DNA of 64,000 nt, from the NCBI GenBank assembly GCA_963970005.1, contig CAXAMN010003891.1, forward strand, positions 324,980 through 388,979, read 5' to 3'. The position numbers were made by a program, and so were the translations under genes. Of this stretch, positions 24,108 through 34,600 are shown piece by piece (the first letter of the stretch is position 1; each line of letters opens with the position of its first letter). This DNA is from Durusdinium trenchii. Lineage: Eukaryota; Sar; Dinophyceae; Suessiales; Symbiodiniaceae. Under the pieces are notes generated by a model, which searched no databases, had not been told where the DNA came from, and saw only the letters and a program-made list of their open reading frames with translations.

Positions 24108-24206
24108 TCGGGATCCAAGTACCTTCTCAGATGGTGATTGAAGACACCGTTATGTAGGTTTGGAGGGTCCAGTCGTACCTTCTGAGAAGGTCCTTGAATC
24201 CCTAGG
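24108..24206. repeat. Family C inverted-repeat element, copy
   Basis: Contains ATCCAAGTACCTTCTCAGAT, then GTAGGTTTGGAGGGTCCAGT, then TACCTTCTGAGAAGGTCCTT. It is in inverted orientation relative to the copy at 1207. Confidence 0.7.
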
Positions 24207-24303
24207 GAACTACTGTAGAGGACCACATGGACCCTGAAAAGCACTGTGTGGTAGATGAGAATGCCAACATGGGGTCCGCTTCCACGGTCCCTGGGATTGC
24301 AGA

Positions 24304-24388
24304 TACACTCCCTGGAACTAACATGGAAGTGGAACACTCACTGTTTGTAGAGGAAATTTGTCTTCCACTTCTAGTTCCAGCGAGTGTA
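24304..24388. repeat. Family B foldback element
   Basis: Left arm TACACTCCCTGGAACTAACA then TGGAAGTGG, right arm CCACTTCTAGTTCCAGCGAG then TGTA, with GTTTGTAGAGGAAA in the centre. A compact 85-bp copy. Confidence 0.8.
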
Positions 24389-25258
24389 AATCACCACCCC
24401 AACTGATGTTTTTCATCAGTTGTGAGGACCAAGCTCTATCATGATGGCTTGCGATTGGGAAAGCCCCTCAGACCGCACTGATTGCCGTGACTGAGGGCGG
24501 GGAGCCGCAGGCTTCGTGTGGCCGCAGAATTGAACTCCTAGCACTGCTGGAAGCGTGCTTAAAATCCTTGTAACCGTGGTTGGAAACTCCCACAATATCA
24601 CATAATCATACAACTCTTGCAACCACCATTGCTTGCATGACCAATACGTATTGGAAAGCCAGTATGCAGCTTTCCGCTGCAGGTCATGAAAAGGTTATGA
24701 GAAACAGCACACGTGCTTCTTTGACGCGCATGGCCTTTGACCTGGCTTTGCTTAAGTTGATTTGTCCCGCGAATATGTTTGTTCAGGTTCCTTAAGCAAA
24801 TCCAAGCTGAGGTACAAGACCTCTACCTTTGGCCAAAGCGATGCTTGGGAAGGCCGGCCACGGCCCATGCACGGAGCTGTGATTGTTGCACCTTTTCGTT
24901 TTGGCGGGGGAGTTGGCCCTGTTTTTTGAGGGAACATTGGAACGAATGGGATCTCATGGTGCAGGAAGGGCTCTTTTTGTTGAAACCTTCCATCCTTTGA
25001 TCTTCATTGAGTCAACTCCTGACCTAGCAAAAGCCTCTATACTTCCACACTTACTTCCACTTGAGTTTTTGCTTTTGCGAATGTTGGTGGTCAGCATGGT
25101 GAAGAGGTGAAGATGAAACTCGAGCGGATTCCGTAGACTGGTGTTTTCTATTTTGCTGGTGAGGTGAAAAAATAGAAAGTCGGATCTAATCAGTGCACAG
25201 AAGCTATACTTGCTTAAGGTCCACAAAGCGATTCGTGTATGTTACTGTATGTTTGCAG

Positions 25259-25374
25259 GGAGTCGTTTGCCATTGGTTTCCCAAGCAGTCTTCCGCGCAT
25301 TGCCGCTGAAACCAGGTGGTAGTGAAGAGGAACAGATCAAGCAGCTGAAGAAGATTCCTGGCTTTTTGAGATGA
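25259..25374 (+). CDS. Candidate terminal exon with stop codon
   Basis: After the acceptor-like TTTGCAG the frame (two-base lead) reads SRLPLVSQAVFRALPLKPGG, SEEEQIKQLKKIPGFLR, then TGA at 25372-25374. SEEEQIKQLKK looks like a short coiled coil. It may end the gene that starts at 20326. A GA donor inside (AAGAA/GATTCC) would make it internal instead. Confidence 0.4.
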
Positions 25375-25518
25375 CCAGTCGCTCCTCGAGTCCCCAAGGA
25401 AGAAAAGGTCGTAGGTGGCAGTGTTTTGATCCTTCGCATATATGCTCAGAAGTTTGGCTGCAGGCGTTCAGTTTTGCCCAAAGCCGAGATGGTGGATGGC
25501 GATGTCCACTGTTCAGAA

Positions 25519-25541
25519 CAACAACAACAACAACAACAACA
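25519..25541. repeat. (AAC)n microsatellite
   Basis: About eight uninterrupted AAC/ACA triplets. It is open in all three + frames, which explains the polyQ, polyN and polyT runs seen on translation; these are not evidence of a gene. Confidence 0.9.
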
Positions 25542-25879
25542 TGGAAACAAACAGCCGCATGACAAAGGACCTAATCACAGGTTTGGGGCAAATATCGGCA
25601 ATTCTTCCTTGTATTAAATATATTATGTCATATTATGTCCAGAGACTTCAGATATTACTACATTATCTATGTTTATTCCTATTATTCCCCCAGTGACTGG
25701 GACTTTTCAGGAGATGTTTGGGACAGGAACACCGTCCCTATTCTGTGCTCTAATGAGCAAAGTAAGGAAGATGAACATGACCATTCGGGACACATCCCAG
25801 TGAGCCCACTAGGCAGGCCTAGTGGTTCCTAGGGAGTCCCATGGAAGAACCGGCGCCGTTGGTCCAAACCTTTCATCCA

Positions 25880-26010
25880 CTACCCAGGACATCCCAGGCA
25901 AACCACTATAGGGGAGTCCCAGTGGTTCCAAAGACTAAAACCATAGACCGAACGAACCCCTGGTTCCTTATAGACGTGGTAACTGGGATGCACTGGGCTA
26001 GATTTTGACA
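25880..26010. repeat. Family G inverted-repeat element, copy 2
   Basis: Left arm CCCAGGCAAACCACTATA, core GAGTCCCAGTGGTTCCAAAG, right arm GTGGTAACTGGGATGCACTG. See the copy at 22313 for the exchanged arms. Confidence 0.7.
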
Positions 26011-27373
26011 TTCTTCTTCACCACAAAGCTATAGGGTGTGTCCCAGTAAACCACTTTCTAGTCGTTGGTCCTGATCACAATGAGATGTCGGCGCAGCCGA
26101 ACCATCCTCCTCCCGATCTTGCTGGCTTGAGTGGGAGCGCTGCCAAAATGGAACTCTTGAGGATTGAGGTCACCAAAACAAATAGAGCAGTCAAAAGGTA
26201 GCAAGAGGGCTCTGTTGAACATTCCTGGATAGACTCTTCTGGCACTTCTGGCTTTCTTGTGGAGCCTGTAGCCTTCGGTTCTTTGCATAAAAATTGTGCT
26301 TTGTGTAGAACATGGGTTGCCGGTTTGAGAGTCTAGATTGAAACCCTTCGTCTTCGAACTTGTGGAAACACAGCTCTCTCCCCTTGTGTTTCCAAACGCC
26401 ACCCGTTGTCTCGGGAAATTGCATGGAAACGCGAGTTGAATGGCTCACACCCAGGATGCTGCATGAGGAACGCAATAGCGCCACCGGGCGGAGACTAACG
26501 GGAGGATGCTGACGGGGCCCAGGATGCTGTTGCGCCGTGGCGAGACCGACTGCAACAACATTACTCTTCTTGGATTCCCGAAGTGAACCTTTACAGGTCT
26601 TGGTGACCCCAGGGATTCAAAGGTCACTGAAGAACTAAGTAGGAGAGTCATTATATAATTTCTTTTTAGGAGGGTGATTTGCATGAGCTCAGGCCATAGG
26701 TGTTACTGATATAGTATATAAGTACTACTGTATATATATATATATATGTAACATATATTATATAACTACGGTTTAAAAACCATGAGCCTTTTGGATCTTT
26801 TGGGAAAACTTTTGGGAGCTTATGCGAGCATGGCAGTGCTACTCATTCTTCCTTAGAGGTGCGTTTTGTTCCTATTCCACCTATTTTACATAGCACTCTC
26901 AATCCAGAGAGGACCCCAAGATCGAAAGGGTAGGGCCCAAGGCGCCCAAACCTGCGCTTGACCTCTGTGAAGAGGCATGAAGAGGCCTCATATCAGGCAC
27001 CCTGGCCTGTGACATAGCAAGTCAGTCAGGCGAAAGGGATCGAATTGCTACACTGCCTGGACTCGTGACCAAGGCCATGGGGGCCATCGAGCCGACCCCG
27101 TTCGGTTCGAATTGGATCCGTACCAGATGGGTTGCTTTTGCACGTGTTCTTGGGCGGGGTCATGTCCCATGTTCTCGGGTACGAGCTCGGGATCCGGGAG
27201 TCCGTGGGGAATGACTTGTCCGGTCTTCCGTCCGTCGTTCCGAGGTGGAACAGACGCGTCGGTCCTTGAAGAGTCAGACGAAGAAGGAGAAGGAGGAAGG
27301 ACAAACGAAGAAGCTGGAGCGAAGGATGGAGGATGGGTCGGATGGGTCATGGAGAGGGTCAACGATCGATCTA

Positions 27374-27483
27374 GAGACACGACACGTGGGACTGCCAGGA
27401 CGGACTGCCATAGGACTACGGCCAGGGGTGTGGATTTGAGGGGTCAATTGATCGGCATATATGGCATACATGGAGTGTCTGGG
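27374..27483. repeat. Family A short inverted-repeat element, copy
   Basis: Left end AGACACGACACGTGGGACTG, right end CATACATGGAGTGTCTGGGA; carries TTGAGGGGTCAATTGATCGG like the copies at 7376 and 8922. The two ends match different subtypes, so it may be a recombinant. Confidence 0.7.
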
Positions 27484-28138
27484 ATATACTGGAAAGTCAG
27501 ACACTCTTTGGGAGGTGGTCAGAGAAGTTCTCAAGTTCAAAATCTGGTGCACATGGGAGGTGGCTTAGCTGGTGTTGGGCTTGTGTTAAATGCTGGCAGG
27601 CCGCCAGCTGGTAGAACTGAAGGCCAGCTGGATGCTTGTCGTTTTCGTTGCGCCACAACTGAGGAAGATCGAGAAGGAGGAAGATGAACCAAAGGAGTGC
27701 GGTTGTGAAGTGGTGGAGATGGGAGAGTATCTTTCCCTATCTCAGTGGCAGAGGATCATGGCACTCGGGGGCACCCTGCTGGAAGTCCAACCATGAACGG
27801 ATTCCTCTAGACTCTAGGAGGGATATCAGTGATATCAGCCTACCGTGGTCTGTTGGAGGAGGTGCCATGACTCACAGCCAAAAGGCAGGGCATCACGCCT
27901 CGACATCGAAGGGGAAGAGAATATATACCTGTTTGCATGTACCAGGGTTCCAGAACGTTCCAGAGGGGCCTTGACTTTCCAGATTGATTCACTTCGGGCC
28001 ATATCAACCTGACGTCATCCACGTGCAGGATCATAGCTCGGCCGCCAGCAGCGAGCATAGGTCGGCTCGCTGAGGTTCCATGGAGTTGACGAGGGGGGAA
28101 TAGAGATAGAACTCAACCTTAGAAGCTCCAGGAGTATC

Positions 28139-28243
28139 AGGAGTCACCAGACGGGGTGGTGTTTGGTCCGTAAGTGAGTGGAGTAGCTGGGCACCCCGAC
28201 TACCTCCCTCCATGGATCGCACACCGTCTTGTGACTGCTGGCT
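28139..28243. repeat. Family D inverted-repeat element, copy 2
   Basis: Starts AGGAGTCACCAGACGGGGTG and ends TTGTGACTGCTGG; inside GGAGTAGCTGGGCACCCCGA. Confidence 0.7.
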
Positions 28244-28696
28244 CATTGTCATTGTTATGTGATGCTGTAATGCTGCATTACACTCCCTGAAACAATCATG
28301 CAAGTCAAAAATGGCCCCTCTATACAAACAGGTGACAGATTAGTCTTCCACTGCTTAGGTTTCCTCGGAGTGTGTCCTGGAAGCCGTGACCAAAGATCAC
28401 ACGGCAGAGGTGCTGAGCACCGGCAGAGACCCGACTTTTTGAGTAGAGTCATCCCCCTACACTGTTTGAAATCATCATGTCATCATGGAAGTGGAAAACC
28501 TGTTTGTAGGCTTAGGGCTAAAGCCTTAGGGCTTATCAATGGTCATCCCAAATCGAGGGCCCATGCCGTAGATTCGGCCCATGGATTCTCTCAGTCTGCA
28601 GCTCGGGCACTGCCAGAAAGGTAAAGGTCCATAGGCAGTCGCCACCACTGCCGCACTGATGATAGACGTGTCGACGTCCGATGATGCTAGTCACAG

Positions 28697-28780
28697 TCAT
28701 CACGTCCTTACGCGCGTACGCCGCGTCGAGTCCGCCGTCGACTCGAAGAGGAGGCGAATGAGGAGGATGACACCATGGAG
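28697..28780 (+). CDS. Candidate exon, arginine-rich then acidic
   Basis: Lies between GTCACAG and a consensus donor GAG/GTGAGA; 84 bp, 28 codons, phase 0. Reads SSRPYARTPRRVRRRLEEEA then NEEDDTME. It could belong to the disordered N-terminus of the downstream kinase gene or to another gene. Confidence 0.4.
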
Positions 28781-29523
28781 GTGAGAGTGCCTCGGAGGCA
28801 CCGAAGAGTTTGAGTTTCGACAGGCTGAGCCTTTGACTCATCCCTCAGAATCCTTGTGCTGTCGCAGGGGTCCGGGGCCGGTTCCCAAAGCCTATCTGTT
28901 GGTTCGGGCCCGGATTCTTAGGGATGAACATGGAAGTATAGAACATGGTCCCTACAGTCCCTATACAAAAAGAATCAAAAAGACGACTTTCCCTTTACAA
29001 ACACATGGGGGTGAACTCCACAACTCCATGTAGTTGATGTGTTCGGAACCGGAGTGTACCTTTACAAACCACTTCGCGCCCCGCTTGGGAGCCTGACGAC
29101 GAGGAGAGGGGCGTAGGGCTCCGTTCAGCTCAGCCCTCCGATCCGATCCCTCAAGATTGGAGTACGAGCGGTCAGTGAAAGCCCAGGCAGCCCAGGTCCT
29201 CTCCATCATATGAGGGTTCAGACAGGAGCGTTCGTTTTGGGTGTCACATTGATCGGAAAAACAACATGATTTATGTTTCACATGTTTATGTAGACTACAT
29301 GTTCTTGTTCATTGTGAGTTGGTCCTTCCTGCAGCACTACTTATATACTGGCCGCCATGGCGCTACAGATCACAAGGGAATCTCACTAGTTCACCGTTCG
29401 TTCGATTGACCTTCCGTTCGTTTCTGAGCAGCAAGAGGTTGGTCGGTTAGACATTTTAAGTCAAAGTGCTGGAGACACACTTGCACTACCTTGGATGAAC
29501 ACCCAACTTTACAAACACCTCAA

Positions 29524-29599
29524 TACACTCTGCCGGAATCATCATGGACATAATTTGTATAGGTGGTTTTCCACTTCCATGATAATTCCAGGGAGTGTG
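29524..29599. repeat. Family B foldback element, 76-bp copy
   Basis: Left TACACTCTGCCGGAATCATC then ATGGA, right CCACTTCCATGATAATTCCA then GGGAGTGT; the shortest copy of the CATGGAAGTGG subtype. Confidence 0.7.
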
Positions 29600-30588
29600 C
29601 TGTTTTTTTTGTGGAATGGAGGGGAACCAGGAGATGGGTCGGCAACCGCCCTCAGACCTCAGAACAGCCTCAGAACCTGGATTTCACTTCAGAACGGTCC
29701 AGAAGCTGACTCCAATGACACATGGCGTGGACGTGGAGGGTTTGCTCATCGGGGCCATGTGCATCGGGCCATGCCACCCATGATCCACCACGATGATTCC
29801 GGGGAACGTGTATGCTGACTATACATCAACCTGCCCACTTGATGAGCTGGCCGTCGGGAGCCGTGTGGGAACGTGAGTCAGCTCAGGAAGTGTGTGCTCA
29901 TCGACTGGAGTATATCAAGCGAGAAGACTTGCAAATCAAGGCTGGAACTCTGTGTGCGTCATCCTTGACTGCGCAATAATATAGTCGGTCTAGACGACTT
30001 GCTGCGCACCGCGGTTTCTTCCAGACCAAGACCAGGGAAGTCACACGAAATTGTGGGGGTGGTGGCAGAATTTTAAACTGGTTCTCCATCTAAACAAAGG
30101 TTTTTACTTTCAGAGAAATGAATTCTACCTGGGGCTCCAACAAGTGCCCCAAGCTCCAACGTTTAGCCATGCACATAGCCATGCAGCACCAGAGCAGCAC
30201 CAGAAGGCCATTTCACTGAGACAACCTTTGCAAAAGAAGATGCATTCGACCCTCATGACCTTTCGGTGTGTGCTGAACACAAACATGATTTGCTGGCTAT
30301 TTTCCTGGGCCTCGGAGAAACACTGCAGGTCAAGAACCTCCTTTTGAGTCAGATTTGGTCATATACCAGCTCACGAAAGCTTGCCATTTGCAGTCTAATT
30401 TCATTCACCTCTCCCCCTAACCTCGCCCTACAGGTCCAGTCTGACCCAGCAAAACTGGGTCACCTGGGTGCGGTTGTGGTCTTTGATCAATTCTTGTCGC
30501 CTGAGGTCTGGCACCGGACCCAGACCGGGTCGGACGGGGTCGACCGCTCCGCTCGGACCGAAGATCTTCACCTCTTCACCTCGGCCAG

Positions 30589-30690
30589 GAGCGTGAGAGC
30601 CGCTTGAGCGCCGAGCGGACGGTGCACCAGAAGCAGCGGATGTTGGTGAACGCCGAAGATCGCTCCCGTGCCTTTGACGTCGAAAGAAGG
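30589..30690 (+). CDS. Candidate coiled-coil exon upstream of the retrotransposon
   Basis: Starts after TCGGCCAG and ends before GTCCGC (GT donor); 102 bp, 34 codons, phase 0. Reads ERESRLSAERTVHQKQRMLV then NAEDRSRAFDVERR, strongly charged and helical. Tousled-like kinases carry long coiled coils before the kinase domain, so this could be an N-terminal exon of the kinase gene, with the retrotransposon in the intron between. No residue-level match to that family was seen. Confidence 0.45.
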
Positions 30691-30814
30691 GTCCGCATTT
30701 GGGGTTCCCCCCACCAAAGCCACCAAAGGCGGAACGGGAGCGGACATGTGGTTGGCTCATGTTGGCTCATGTGTTTTGGGATCATGGAGGATGGAACGGG
30801 CATGAACGTTGATT

Positions 30815-30998
30815 CTGTGGAAGAGACCCACATGGAATCTGAAAACCACTGGTTTGTGGAGGATGACATCATGGAAGTGACATGGCCCATGGGCAATCAA
30901 TCCATTGCTTCAAGACGGTCAAGGTCAAAGATGGAAGTGGAACATGTTCCCTTGGAAGACTACTTTTCCACTTCGATGTTAGCGAGTCGGAGTGTAGC
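30815..30998. repeat. Family B-like foldback element, longer copy
   Basis: Contains AAGAGACCCACATGGAATCT, GAAAACCACTGGTTTGTGGA, and further on GATGGAAGTGGAACATGTTC with its complement-like CCACTTCGATGTTAGCGAGT ahead of CGGAGTGTA. Looks like two elements side by side or nested. Confidence 0.5.
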
Positions 30999-31235
30999 CC
31001 AAATTTGCAGTCCATTCTGGAGCGTTTGGGCATGCCTGGGCTGGGTGTTGACCACCTGGAAGATCCTGGAAGTGTTGCTCCACGTCTTTGCATCATGTGA
31101 ATGACATCAAGGCCTGTGGATGACATCACTTCACGTCTCTTCACGTCTCCACATTGAAAAGCCCAGACTGGGCAGTGGCAGCCATTTTGCAAGACTTGGG
31201 GGAACACGGGGATGATTTCCGGCCTATGACGCTAT

Positions 31236-31336
31236 CCCAGACACTCCATGGGACTGCCATATATGCCTACATTGACCCCCCAAAACCACCCCTGGCCTGA
31301 TCGGCACAAATGGCAGTCCCATTAGTCGTGTCTGGG
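31236..31336. repeat. Family A short inverted-repeat element, copy
   Basis: Left CCCAGACACTCCATGGGACT, right AGTCCCATTAGTCGTGTCTG then GG, with the core ACCCCCCAAAACCACCCC. TA dinucleotides on both sides. Confidence 0.8.
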
Positions 31337-31552
31337 TATGGGATCCTGGTATCCCCCCACCGGAGCTTCCTCGCCAGTGGGATCTCTAACTCCGAATCAT
31401 CTTGGTTACGTGAGATGTGAACTCCACTAACCCATGATTATTTCAGGGAGTGTGGCTTGTTTGTTTGTTTCTTTTGTGTGTGGGAGGAGATGAAAGTTGG
31501 AAAGAAGAAGGATCTGTAGACTATATTACTGTAATTTACTGTATGCTGTATG

Positions 31553-31561
31553 TATATATAT
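31553..31561. repeat. (TA)n tract at the 3' end of the retrotransposon
   Basis: Reads TATATATAT and directly abuts the element's 3' end. It matches the (TA)n at 42532-42546 at the 5' end and is read as half of the target site. Confidence 0.7.
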
Positions 31562-31577
31562 CACCACTCGCACCAGG

Positions 31578-31603
31578 ATCACTCGCGAAACGAGCCCGGT
31601 GAT
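31578..31603 (-). other. Possible stem-loop in the 3' untranslated region
   Basis: The sequence can pair ATCA with TGAT and CTCG with CGAG around a short loop, with one bulge. A second short inverted repeat, GAAGG/CCTTC with a 5-base loop, is at 31646-31660. 3' hairpins are used by several non-LTR elements for recognition by their reverse transcriptase; here that is inference. Confidence 0.35.
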
Positions 31604-31681
31604 GTACTAGGCTCACAGACCTATGTACACAAAATGCACCCCAAAGAAGGTTCAACCTTCGTCATGCAGAAAAGAAGCGAC

Positions 31682-34600
31682 CTACAGCAAAGAGACATCC
31701 CAAGATGCCAAGGTGCGTCCGGCCCCACATTCGAAAACTCTGGCCAAGTGCACCAAGGCGTCATTGTCAGCAAACATTGCAGCACCAACAATTGAGCCCT
31801 GAGGCATCGTGCGACCCGCCGCCTTTGCAAGAGAAGCAGTAATGGTTCCGGGCATAACCTGCACTTCTGCAGAACGGTCAAGCAAAACGATCGCACGTCG
31901 GATCTTTTTGTGATAATCCAAATAAGTTGGGCTCAAGTCTCGTTCATCGAAAGCATACCCCAAATGATGAAACAAAGTTGTCAATTCGCAGAACGATGTG
32001 ACCTCCGTGGCATCAACCCTCCAACGCAAGTTGCGGAGGAAGGTGCAAACAACTCTCCATTCGTGTGGGGAGCCTTCCCAAGATGAAGGCTTCTGAAAAT
32101 CTGTCGGGATTTTGGGCTTCCACGTAAACAAACGGCAGTCAACATTCCAGCTCCATAGAGGGAAGAGTTCCCTATAGTGCTCCATAGCAAAATTTTGCAC
32201 ATGCTCAGGCGGATCAACTGTCAGCGAAGGGCATGTAGTGGGGAGAAGCTCGTGCAACGTAGCCAGCCATTTGTGGTGATGTAAAGCGGCACGGTCTGCT
32301 TCATGTTGCATCTGCGGATGGACAGCAGAAAGTGTGGAAGCCAACTCCTTGGCTGTGAGATCTGCTACTCGGTTGCGTTCAATGTTCCGCACCGTAGTGT
32401 GTTTGCTTGCAGCCATGGTGGGAGTAACATCGGCTATGGGCAAGTGTTCAAAGCAGTGAGCCGGGATCCAAGTGACTTGAAAAGGACATGGATGCAATTG
32501 TTTCCGTGTCCGAGTCAACTCACATAGGCAGCGCCACCACTCTTGGCACATCCAAGACTCATCAGCAGTTCCAGACTGGAAAACCTGTGTGGCATGGTGG
32601 ACAACAGTTTGATTATCACAGTAGGTGTGAACTCGGAAGGGCGTCAACAAGCAAGCCTGCAATAGACCCCAGAGTTCAGCAACATACGAGTTGAGCGCAG
32701 GGTAGTTGACAATACCTTTTTTACAAATCTGTAAGTTGTCATCAACCACAGCAAAGGTGGCAATCGTAAGCCAAAACCGCTCTGCCCAAAGCACTGATGC
32801 ATCTGTCCAAAATTCTGCGATTCGCTCGAACTGGAACGGTTGAAAGATCGATGGTGGAATGGAGCATAGCAGCCGTCTTCGTGCCAAAAACCACGGTTGT
32901 TCCAGGATCCCCATCAGCGCAAAATTACTACCAAGCTCATGCAAAGTAGGCTTGCCAATCAATGAATGAAGCGCCGTGCATTCATAGACAAGGTGGGACA
33001 TACATTCCTTAGCTTGAGAGCAAAATCTGCATTGTGAGGAGTCAACCCAGCCGGCAGCTGACAATCGGTCATTTGTCAGCACACAGCCAACGACAACGGA
33101 GTGAAAACGTCGAGCTAGTGTGATGGTAGAGCCAACGGTAGCAGTTTCATCCAACAACAACTTCGTGGTGGTGCGAAAGTCAAGAAGGCCTTGAGGTTGA
33201 ACAAAATCCTTACGTGTGCGGAAGTCAACATTCTGATAGGCAGCTTGTTTAGCAAGTTGGACAAGCAACGGCTTGAGTTCACGTGGTTGGAGCTTCTCCA
33301 AGGCAAATGGTCGGGAGCCATGGAAGGAGAACCCAAGGTTCGGTGTTATATCAACCCTTAAGACAGAACAAGCATGTTGCAAACGAGACCACAAGGAGTG
33401 AGGTTGCATGTGCGCAGCTGTCTGTGCTCGCCGAATGAGGGGAATCAGCGCAGGCGTCTTCTGGCAACAGCGAACAAACTCATAGATCGTGGTGACGGCG
33501 CAAGCAATTTCAGGGTCAGTCCGGTGAGGCTGTCCATGTATGGCTTGGACCAACCATTTAGCTCTCCATTTAGGTTTACCATTCCACATAGCTCGGATGA
33601 TAGCATTTTGAATCTGGCCCAGTTCCCTTTTAGGAATTTGAGTGACATGTGATCCAAAAGAAATACGAGCGATGATCTTGGCACCAAAGAGGAGGTTTTT
33701 GATCTTCCCTGGGATGCGCAAGGCTCCAATACGGGCAATGTCGGCCAAAATTTGTTTATGTACCCCCAACTCATACTGAAACGCCTTGCGGGAACAAGTA
33801 TACATTTTGGTACCCAACACTTCGAACTCAAGTTCAACTGGAAAATCCGGAAACACGGCACGTAGCTGCTTGCGTCTACTTGTGTGGGAGGACCACATGG
33901 ATGATTTATCAGGATTAAACAGCTGTCCAACAAGTTGATCCCAATACTGCGTGATTTGGATAGCAGTCCGCAAGTCATGAATCCTATTCAGTTTACACCA
34001 TAGGTACGAGTCATCGACAAAAGCTCTGGCCGAGACACTCGGAAGGTGGTCCAAAAGGTGATACCAGACTTTGTTGTACATATTCATAGCTAGTAGTGAC
34101 AAGCTACAACCTTGTGCCACTCCATTTGCAGCGGTAGTTGCAATCGGTCGAACCCAACACCTGTAGGCCATGTGGCGGTGAAGGCGTTGGTAGAGCTTAA
34201 GGAACACATTCACCAGCGTTCTTGGCAAGCCAAAAGCTAGCATAAGCATCGCTGCATAGGCCGGGACGATGCGGTCGAAAGCCTTCGATTTGTCGAGCTT
34301 GACCCCTATCACCGGAGAAGCATCAGTTTGTGCGATGTCAAGTTCAAGTCTAACTTCATTATAAAGCGATGCCATGTGTCGATCTTGAACCCCTCCTAAA
34401 ATCGCCGGGGGAAGGGAAGCAAGCAACCAAGGTTGTAATTGCCGGTATCGGCTCCCCGTATAAGCGAGAAGCAAAGCCGGTAGTACTGTAATGATCCTTT
34501 TATTTAGGGCTGAGGCGGGGCCCTTTTTGTTAAGGATACATTGTTTTGCACACACCAAGGCATCGGGCAGTGGTTGGTCAGATTGCTCGATGAAAGTGAA

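Larger units (their letters stand above)
26375..28696. other. Region without a resolved gene
   Basis: Contains a (TA)n tract at about 26733-26747, a family A copy (about 27374-27483), a family D copy (about 28139-28243) and a family B copy (28279 to about 28375). Open frames at 27112-27687 overlap the family A element and show no domain. Confidence 0.45.
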
